NCBI GenBank assembly: GCA_036510735.1
Contig: DATCDK010000083.1
Location: 1 to 27,048 of the forward strand
Length of the DNA stretch: 27,048 nucleotides
Source of the DNA: PALSA-607 sp036510735
GTDB lineage: Bacteria > Actinomycetota > Actinomycetes > Acidothermales > Acidothermaceae
Direction of reading: 5' to 3'
Made by a program: the position numbers and the translations under genes. Within the stretch, counting starts at the first letter, position 1. Every line of letters starts with the position of its first letter. Below the pieces are notes generated by a model. That model saw only the letters and a list, made by a program, of their open reading frames with translations, was not told the origin of the DNA and did no database searches. Below, one piece after another: positions 22,565-27,048 of this stretch.

Positions 22565-22588
22565 GGCGCGAAGCCGTCCGGGTGCTGT
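22542..22588 (+). repeat. Duplicated gene tail after the dehydrogenase
   Basis: GCGAAGCCGTCCGGGTG at 22542-22558 (codons for the last residues EAVRV) is repeated exactly at 22568-22584. With the next bases (TTGT versus CTGT) the match is 20 of 21. The first copy ends in TAG and the second reads out as EAVRVL followed by TGA. The offset is 26 bases, so the second copy is out of frame with the gene. It looks like a slippage duplication of the gene end. Confidence 0.9.
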
Positions 22589-22597
22589 GATGCGAGG

Positions 22598-23230
22598 TCA
22601 GTCGCCGCCGCGCAGATCGTCGAGGGCCTCGGGCAGGTAGCGCAGCTGAGAGAAGCTGGCCCGGCATCCTTCGCCGGTGGGCGACTGCGCGAGGAAGCCG
22701 ATGCGCACCACGTCGTCCGGCGTGGTGTCGAGGCTGAAATGGCGGATCAAGCTCCAGTGCACGCCGTCGGTCGCGGCGTGGAATGCAAAGCTGCCTGGCG
22801 TCGACCTTGAGATTCGAAGCCAGGTCCCCGACCCCTCGACGTCCCTGCTGTTGGCGTCGTCCGAAACCCCTCTGGTGACAACCGAGACCACCATCGGCTG
22901 CCCCGCAGGTGAGAATTCGAGGCACAGCTTGGCCCACGACCGTTCGTTGGCCCAGACCAACAGCACGCCGGCGTCGAACGTCGAGGCGAACTCGACCTCG
23001 ACCAGCGCGCTGAGCTGAAAGCGAGAATCCGGGACGCCGATCAGCCGGGGCGCGTTCAACGACGGCTCGAGGTCGTCCGGCGAGGCGAACAGATCGCTGA
23101 GCGGGCCTGCCTCGACTAGGACGCCGGACTCCCGGGAGGCGCTGCCGACCACTGGCTCCCAATGCTCGGGCGCCAAATCCCAAACGAGCTCAAAAGGGAC
23201 ACCTGGCAGCTGTACCGGGCCGGCGTTCAT
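22598..23230 (-). CDS. DUF1349 family protein
   Basis: This 210-residue cytoplasmic protein has a concanavalin/laminarinase-like DUF1349 beta-sandwich. Family landmarks are PFELVWDLAPEHWE near the start, FDAGVLLVWANERSWAKLCLE, MVVSVVTRGVSDDANS, SFAFHAATDGVHWSLIRHF and VRIGFLAQSPTGEGCRASFS. Such proteins are linked by name to regulation of enolase in yeast or to carbohydrate binding; no enzyme activity is established. ATG 23230 is chosen because AGGAG stands four bases upstream and the domain begins within a few residues; the frame remains open to 23398. It is divergent from rbpA and convergent with the dehydrogenase. No signal peptide is seen. Confidence 0.86.
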   Translation of the reverse strand: MNAGPVQLPGVPFELVWDLAPEHWEPVVGSASRESGVLVEAGPLSDLFASPDDLEPSLNAPRLIGVPDSRFQLSALVEVEFASTFDAGVLLVWANERSWAKLCLEFSPAGQPMVVSVVTRGVSDDANSRDVEGSGTWLRISRSTPGSFAFHAATDGVHWSLIRHFSLDTTPDDVVRIGFLAQSPTGEGCRASFSQLRYLPEALDDLRGGD

Positions 23231-23381
23231 CGGGCTCCTGTCCTTGGGCAACGGGTCGAGTTGCTGGGTCGGTGAACCGCGATCATCGCCCATCGCGAAC
23301 GACTCGCGAACCATCAGGGTCAGATGTGCGTCATAGCGGGTAGGAGCCTCGATGACGGGCGGGCCGCGGAAGGCGAGGCCG

Positions 23382-23408
23382 GGGAATCCCGCACCCAACC
23401 CAAACGTT
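23382..23408 (+). promoter_or_regulatory. SigR-type promoter of rbpA
   Basis: GGGAAT (23382-23387) is followed by exactly 18 bases and then GTT (23406-23408). This fits the SigR (SigH-like, thiol-oxidative stress) consensus GGGAAT-N18-GTT. In Streptomyces coelicolor rbpA is a known SigR target. Transcription would start near 23415, giving a leader of about 20 bases before the ribosome binding site and ATG 23437. Confidence 0.8.
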
Positions 23409-23436
23409 GGATGCGGTGAGGACGTAGGAGGAAGAC

Positions 23437-23790
23437 ATGGCGGAAAGAGCGCTTCGCGGCAGCCGACTTGGTGCGGTGAGCTACGAGAACGATAAAGGTA
23501 CCGAGCTGGCCGAACGGCAGATGATCTTGTATGTCTGCCCTAACCGGCACCGGCTGGAGGTTCCGCTTTCCGTCGAAGCCGAGGTCCCGGCGACCTGGGA
23601 ATGCAAGTTCTGTGGCGCGACGGCGACCAAGGCAAACGCAGCATCGGCAACGGGCGAGCCACTGCGGGCCAAGGCTCCGCGTACCCACTGGGACATGCTC
23701 CTCGAGCGTCGCAGCATCCCTGAACTTGAGGTCATCCTGCAGGAGCGGCTCGATTTGCTCCGCCTCGCTGGGCGACGCAAGAGCGCCTGA
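23437..23790 (+). CDS. rbpA: RNA polymerase-binding protein RbpA, zinc type
   Basis: RbpA is an actinobacterial transcription factor that binds RNA polymerase and the principal sigma factor, stabilises open complexes and affects rifampicin tolerance. The N-terminal tail has ALRGSRLGAVSYEND. The core domain carries Cys34, His38, Cys56 and Cys59 (CPNRH and CKFC), the zinc ligands described for S. coelicolor RbpA and absent from the M. tuberculosis protein. The C-terminal sigma-interaction domain is TPR-free and basic, with RTHWDMLLERRSIPELEVIL. ATG 23437 has GGAGGAAG just upstream. The length of 117 residues fits. It lies behind the SigR-type promoter at 23382-23408 and next to ppm, as in mycobacteria. 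Confidence 0.96.
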   Translation: MAERALRGSRLGAVSYENDKGTELAERQMILYVCPNRHRLEVPLSVEAEVPATWECKFCGATATKANAASATGEPLRAKAPRTHWDMLLERRSIPELEVILQERLDLLRLAGRRKSA

Positions 23791-23800
23791 CCGACACCCC

Positions 23801-23830
23801 CTGACGCCCTCCTAAGTGGGAGGGCGTCGG
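23801..23830. terminator. Strong hairpin between rbpA and ppm (U-less terminator candidate)
   Basis: GACGCCCTCC (23803-23812) and GGAGGGCGTC (23819-23828) are perfectly complementary, with the loop TAAGTG. On the plus strand a wobble and a C-G pair (23801-23802 with 23829-23830) extend the stem to 12 pairs. It follows the rbpA stop and spans the end of the convergent ppm gene, whose stop codon (23812-23814) is at the loop. There is no T-tract on either side. Confidence 0.65.
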
Positions 23831-24573
23831 TGCGTCAGTTGGTCGAAGCGCCAGCGGATGCCCCAGACGGTGACCCGCCACAGGGCTTCGAGCACGATTC
23901 CGCGGTTCATCTTGCTGGCGCCCAACTCGCGCTCGACGAACGAGATCGGCACCTCGACCACGCGGTACCCGCGCTGGAGGCTGCGGAGCGCGAGGTCAAC
24001 CTGGAAGCAGTAGCCCTGCGAGCGGACCGTCGTGAGATCGAACGACCGAAGGACCTCCGCGCGGTAGACCCGGTAACCACCGGTCGTGTCGCGAAGCGGT
24101 ATGCCGATGATGAACCTCGCGTACGCGTTCGCCCCGCGGCTGAGCACCTCTCGGGACTTCGGCCAATTGCTCACCTTGCCGCCAGCGACCCAGCGTGATC
24201 CCAGGACCACATCTGCGTCGGTGAGCGCGGCAAGCAGGTCGGGTAGCTGTTCTGGCTGGTGAGAGCCGTCGGCGTCCATCTCCACGATGGCCTCGTAGCC
24301 GGCGGCCAGCGCCCACTCGAACCCGGCGACGTAGGCGGCACCGAGGCCCTTCTTCGCAGGCCGATGCAAGACGTGCACGTGGTCGTCGCTCGCGGCGAGC
24401 TCGTCGGCGATCTTGCCGGTTCCGTCTGGGCTGTTGTCGTCGGCAACCAGGATGTGCGCTGCGGGAACTGCCTTGCGCACCCTCACGACGATCAGGGGCA
24501 GGCTCTCGCGTTCCTGATAGGTCGGGATGATCACCAGCACCCGCGCGACAGCTTGATGGTCGGCGGTGGTCAC
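23812..24573 (-). CDS. ppm1: Polyprenol-phosphate mannosyltransferase (glycosyltransferase family 2)
   Basis: This is a GT2 glycosyltransferase equivalent to the mannosyltransferase half of Ppm1 (Rv2051c). It makes polyprenyl-phosphate-mannose, the donor for lipid and protein mannosylation. The GT-A start is VLVIIPTYQERESLPLIV. The DXD-type metal site is in VADDNSPDG and IVEMDADGSHQPE, and conserved motifs GSRWV, TTGGYRVYR and GYCFQVDLA are present. The protein ends with RWRFDQLTHRRPPT, so it lacks the C-terminal membrane domain of larger DPM enzymes and presumably leans on the adjacent Lnt. GTG 24573 has AAAGGAG eight bases upstream and overlaps the lnt stop by four bases (GTGA); the frame remains open to 24678 but that would overlap lnt heavily. 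In M. tuberculosis the two are fused. Confidence 0.93.
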   Translation of the reverse strand: MTTADHQAVARVLVIIPTYQERESLPLIVVRVRKAVPAAHILVADDNSPDGTGKIADELAASDDHVHVLHRPAKKGLGAAYVAGFEWALAAGYEAIVEMDADGSHQPEQLPDLLAALTDADVVLGSRWVAGGKVSNWPKSREVLSRGANAYARFIIGIPLRDTTGGYRVYRAEVLRSFDLTTVRSQGYCFQVDLALRSLQRGYRVVEVPISFVERELGASKMNRGIVLEALWRVTVWGIRWRFDQLTHRRPPT

Positions 24574-26246
24574 GGCGTGAACTCCTTTACGGGATCGCGA
24601 CCCTTGGGATAGCGATAGGGCCTGGTGCGGACAACCACCGCGACGATGGACAGCACGCCGAGTATGCCGAGCACCCATTCAGGGCCTGCACCCAGGTGAT
24701 CGGCGATCGTCAGTGGGGTGCGCAGCACGACCGGCATATCGACGATGGCCGGCGTCAACTCCGCGGTCTGTGCCACGACGTGGCCGTCGGGGGTGATGAC
24801 GGCGCTGATCCCGCTGGTCGCGGCCACCACCACCGCCCGCCCGTGTTCGACTGCGCGCAGCTGCGACATCGCGAGCTGCTGTCGGGTCTCAGCGGTGTGC
24901 ATGTAGGTGGCGTTGTTGGTCTGGACGACGATGAGCTGGCCGCCGTGCGTCACTCCGTCGCGGACCTGCTCGTCGAACGCGACCTCGAAGCACATGACGT
25001 CAGCGATCGTGGCTGGCCCGACGGTCAGGGTGCCGGGCGTATGGCCTGGCAAGAAGTTCTCCGGGACCAACGACGTCAGGCTCGTCAGATGGTTGATCAA
25101 GCCGCGCCACGGGATGTACTCGCCGAACGGCACGAGATGCCGCTTTGTGTAGCGCTCGCCCGGGCCGGTGACCGGGCTCCACACGATCGCGGTATTGCTC
25201 ACGTTGTTAGGCCCGTCTTGAAGCACGGCACCCACCAGGATCGGCACGCCGAGCGCATCGGCGGCAGCCTGGATCTCCCCGCCGGCCTTGGTGTCTTGGA
25301 ACGGGTCGACGTCGGAGGCGTTCTCGGGCCAAAGGACAAGCTGCGGTTGGGCGAGTTCGCCTGACTTCACCTCGGCTGTCAGCTTGGCGGTCTCGGCGAG
25401 ATGGTCGTTCAGCACATCCTCGGCTCGCCCCAGGAAGTGGGTGCCCGGGTGCGGCACGTTGCCTTGCACGAGCGCGACCTGGACGGTCTTGCCGTCAGTG
25501 GGGCGTGGCACCGCAAGACCAAGCAGCGGGACGCCGAGGGCAGCCGCCAAGGCCAACGCGGCGCCCACCCCGGCACCGACGCGCAATCCAGCACCGGCAC
25601 GCATGCCGCGCAGGCGCGGGAACGCCGGCAGCAGCCTCAGGACGGCGAGGGCAAGGAGCCCGGCCGACAGCGCGACCGCGAAGGTCACTCCCGGCGCTCC
25701 GCCGAGAGCGGCATACCCGGTGAACGGCGTATTGCCCTGGCTGAAAGCGAGCCGGCCCCAGGAGAACCCACCAAGCGGCCAGCGATCACGGACGAGTTCC
25801 TCCGCCACCCAAAGGCAGGCGGCCCAGACCGGCCAGCCCGGCAGTCGTTGGACGACCATCGCCAGGCCGCAGCCGAGGACAGCAACGTAGGCCGACATCA
25901 CGATGGCCAGCGCGACCCACGCGAGCGGGGTCACGACGTGCAGCCAGAACAGCAAAGGAACGAACTCGCCGAGCCCAGCAGCGAACCCGACGGCGAGACC
26001 GGCCCGCCAGGTCTGGCCCTTGACCGCGATCAGAATCGCTGCCGTCGCGGGCACCGCAATTGGCCACCAGGCCAGCGGAGCGAACGCCGCGTCCAGCGCC
26101 AAGCCCGCGACGAATGCGAGCCCGATGGCCACCCAGCGGGAAAGCGCGGCTGGACCCGGAGCTCGGCCGGTTGCGACCACTTCATCAGGGCGAGCCGCGC
26201 CAGCGTCGTCGGCAAGTCGGGACACTTCGCCGATCCGCCTCTGCAC
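24570..26246 (-). CDS. lnt: Apolipoprotein N-acyltransferase
   Basis: Lnt adds the third acyl chain to the N-terminal cysteine of membrane lipoproteins. The protein has an N-terminal membrane region with about six transmembrane segments and a C-terminal nitrilase-like domain. The catalytic triad is readable: Glu in LVLWPENASD, Lys in YTKRHLVPFGEYIPW and Cys in DVMCFEVAFDEQVR. A final transmembrane segment, GPEWVLGILGVLSIVAVVV, ends the protein. I prefer GTG 26246, which has GAGGAG four bases upstream, over GTG 26273, which has no ribosome binding site and only adds nine residues. It is coupled to ppm1 (GTGA overlap), so the two probably work at the same membrane site. The cyclophilin lipoprotein at 16275 is a plausible substrate class. 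Confidence 0.95.
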   Translation of the reverse strand: MQRRIGEVSRLADDAGAARPDEVVATGRAPGPAALSRWVAIGLAFVAGLALDAAFAPLAWWPIAVPATAAILIAVKGQTWRAGLAVGFAAGLGEFVPLLFWLHVVTPLAWVALAIVMSAYVAVLGCGLAMVVQRLPGWPVWAACLWVAEELVRDRWPLGGFSWGRLAFSQGNTPFTGYAALGGAPGVTFAVALSAGLLALAVLRLLPAFPRLRGMRAGAGLRVGAGVGAALALAAALGVPLLGLAVPRPTDGKTVQVALVQGNVPHPGTHFLGRAEDVLNDHLAETAKLTAEVKSGELAQPQLVLWPENASDVDPFQDTKAGGEIQAAADALGVPILVGAVLQDGPNNVSNTAIVWSPVTGPGERYTKRHLVPFGEYIPWRGLINHLTSLTSLVPENFLPGHTPGTLTVGPATIADVMCFEVAFDEQVRDGVTHGGQLIVVQTNNATYMHTAETRQQLAMSQLRAVEHGRAVVVAATSGISAVITPDGHVVAQTAELTPAIVDMPVVLRTPLTIADHLGAGPEWVLGILGVLSIVAVVVRTRPYRYPKGRDPVKEFTP

Positions 26247-26392
26247 AGCACTCCTCGCGCCTTTTGCGGCCACGGGTCATCTGTGGCTGTTTGCGCACCG
26301 TACAACGCTGCGCGCTGTCATGCGGCGGGGAGAGGCAAGCCGATCTAGGAACACAGCGGGAAGCCGAGACGTAAGTGGGAGCCAACCGAGAT

Positions 26393-26414
26393 GAAAGAAA
26401 CCCGCGCAGCGGGT
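26393..26414 (-). terminator. Intrinsic terminator on the minus strand, upstream of lnt
   Basis: On the minus strand ACCCGC and GCGGGT (26409-26414 and 26400-26405) form a GC-rich 6-bp stem with loop TGC, followed by TTTCTTTC (26400-26393). It ends transcripts coming from higher coordinates before the lnt start at 26246, so lnt either has its own promoter below 26390 or depends on read-through. Confidence 0.72.
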
Positions 26415-26668
26415 GGCTGCCGGGTAAGGGCCGGGCACCCCTCGGACCGATCGCGATCCCGCCGGCTGCGGGACAACTACCGTTGTCTACTGGGCGCCCG
26501 GTCCCTCCCGGGTGTCGCACCCCCTACCGGTGCGAAGCGTCTCCTCCGCCTGCCTGACACACCTGGACCTGGCACCTGGGCGACCTGCGCAGTGCCCGCG
26601 CGGCCGCCGAACGACCCAGGGTGATCGAAGCGGGAAAGGGCTCTCCTCGCCGGAAATCTCGGTGGACG
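26393..26668 (-). ncRNA. Candidate structured RNA of unknown class
   Basis: The promoter-like element at 26675-26705 and the terminator at 26393-26414 bracket about 275 bases with no convincing reading frame. Near its 3' end it holds nested helices. CCGGTAGGGG (26530-26521) pairs with CCCTTACCCGG (26430-26420), with one bulge. Inside it CCGGGCGCCC (26501-26492) pairs with GGGTGCCCGG (26440-26431). The two 3' strands are contiguous, so the helices could stack coaxially. Within them GACAAC and GTTGTC (26487-26482 and 26477-26472) form a hairpin with loop GGTA. Both long helices contain a G-U pair only when read on the minus strand, which supports that orientation. I do not recognise RNase P RNA, SRP RNA, tmRNA or any riboswitch in it. 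It could be an sRNA, a 6S-like RNA or a leader of lnt. The 5' end is uncertain. Confidence 0.45.
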
Positions 26669-26674
26669 CCGCGG

Positions 26675-26705
26675 ACGATACCCGGTTGCGGCCAGGGTCT
26701 GTCAA
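26675..26705 (-). promoter_or_regulatory. Candidate promoter for the minus-strand RNA
   Basis: On the minus strand TTGACA (26705-26700) is a perfect -35 and TATCGT (26680-26675) a good TAnnnT -10. The spacer is 19 bases, longer than optimal; MerR-controlled promoters are of that length, but the spacer dyad is imperfect. A near-perfect 32-bp palindrome lies nine bases upstream of the -35. Confidence 0.45.
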
Positions 26706-26713
26706 CCACCGTC

Positions 26714-26745
26714 TGACCTGCGAAGATGCGCATCGTCGCAGGTCA
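26714..26745. repeat. 32-bp near-perfect palindrome
   Basis: TGACCTGCGA (26714-26723) is matched by TCGCAGGTCA (26736-26745), and the centre GATGCGCATC (26725-26734) is itself a perfect 10-bp palindrome. Only one pair (26724 with 26735) breaks the symmetry. It lies about 157 bases after the stop of the partial gene and nine bases before the -35 at 26705-26700 on the minus strand. It may be a terminator hairpin without U-tract, or an operator. Confidence 0.8.
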
Positions 26746-26901
26746 TCGACCCCCGGCAACGGGGCGGCAATAGTCCGCCAAAAGTCAGCAAAAGATGGTC
26801 CGGCGTAAGAGAAAGATGCCAGTGCGTCCTCTGTTACTGACGGGGTCGGTTGGCCGGATCCTGCGGCGTACGCCACCCAACACCGGATACAGCCTTCGCC
26901 G

Positions 26902-27048
26902 CTAGTCCGACCCCGCGGCTTTGGCTGCGAAATCGAGCAACCGACTCACGGGGTCTGTCCCCGAAACGGCCTCTTCGCCGACGCCGAACTGCGCAGTCAA
27001 CCGTTCGGCTTCAGCCAGCGGCAAGCGGGCGAGAGAGCGGGAGACCGG
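26902..27048 (-). CDS. C-terminal fragment of an unidentified protein (5' end outside window)
   Basis: The minus frame is open from the window edge to TAG at 26904-26902. It reads as a helical, Ala/Glu/Leu-rich tail with RLPLAEAERLTAQFGVGEEA followed by DPVSRLLDFAAKAAGSD. Codon choice, mostly G or C at third positions, is like that of the neighbouring genes, so I take it as a real coding end. The family is not recognisable from this piece. In mycobacteria the genes beyond ppm1 encode an uncharacterised protein and FxsA, but nothing here identifies either. Confidence 0.6.
   Translation of the reverse strand, partial: PVSRSLARLPLAEAERLTAQFGVGEEAVSGTDPVSRLLDFAAKAAGSD

Noticed and set aside
26400..26430. 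T-box-like GGGTGGCTGCC on the plus strand
   Set aside because: No plus-strand gene follows, and the match to the T-box GGUGGNACCGCG is poor; the terminator and G-U pairs point to the minus strand.
26487..26876. Minus-strand open frame in the gap upstream of lnt
   Set aside because: Third positions are not GC-rich, no family is recognisable, and the frame crosses the palindrome, the promoter and the structured RNA.
26393..26901. RNase P RNA, SRP RNA or tmRNA
   Set aside because: The diagnostic sequences (GAGGAAAGUCCGG, the GGAAG tetraloop region, the tag reading frame) were not found on either strand.
1..27048. Mobile elements, CRISPR array, tRNA genes
   Set aside because: No transposase or integrase motifs, no regularly spaced repeats and no tRNA TPsiC-like segment in a cloverleaf context were found; gene order is syntenic core genome.

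Overview
The window is ordinary chromosomal DNA from a high-GC actinobacterium. The main reason is gene order. The run DUF881 - gcvH - FHA protein - ftsR - DUF151 nuclease - merR - gcvP matches the M. tuberculosis Rv1825-Rv1832 neighbourhood. The pairing of rbpA with the ppm/lnt genes and the Rv2578c-type radical SAM protein are also actinobacterial hallmarks. RbpA is of the zinc-binding, Streptomyces-like type and lnt and ppm are separate genes, so a non-mycolate actinomycete is more likely than a Mycobacterium. The genus cannot be fixed from the sequence. I see no transposase, integrase, phage gene, CRISPR array, tRNA or rRNA.

Layout. 1-6996 (+): a DUF881 tail, gcvH, a zinc-ribbon/FHA GarA-like protein, ftsR, a DUF151 nuclease and a second MerR regulator, then a tandem glycine riboswitch controlling gcvP. 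7030-8603 (-): a two-gene operon of a SPL-like radical SAM protein and a PNKP-type HAD phosphatase, behind a very good LexA (SOS) box. 8872-12579: an ECF sigma/RskA-type anti-sigma pair, a convergent MntP manganese exporter, and an ECF42-type sigma factor with its DGPF/YCII partner and a matching autoregulatory promoter. 12581-15190 (-): a secreted beta-propeller protein, an alpha/beta hydrolase and a small PGPG membrane protein. 15370-19505: a YihY/BrkB membrane protein, a lipoprotein cyclophilin, an ABC-2 transporter (ATPase and permease) and a DUF1345 membrane protein. 19540-22564: a fold-type III PLP enzyme, a hemerythrin-domain protein and a D-2-hydroxyacid dehydrogenase. 22598-26246: a DUF1349 protein, rbpA behind an exact SigR-type promoter, then ppm and lnt for lipoprotein acylation and polyprenol-phosphate mannose synthesis. 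26247-26901 has no convincing gene. It holds a 32-bp near-perfect palindrome, a promoter-like element, nested complementary helices and an intrinsic terminator on the minus strand, which together look like an unassigned structured RNA. 26902-27048 (-) is the tail of an unidentified protein.

Functional themes. Much of the window is regulatory: glycine sensing (riboswitch to gcvP), stress transcription (two ECF sigma factors, and RbpA under a SigR-type promoter) and DNA damage (LexA box in front of a radical SAM and end-processing phosphatase operon). The observations most worth following are the minus-strand RNA candidate at about 26393-26668, the SOS operon, and three promoters whose motifs fit a named regulator or sigma group.
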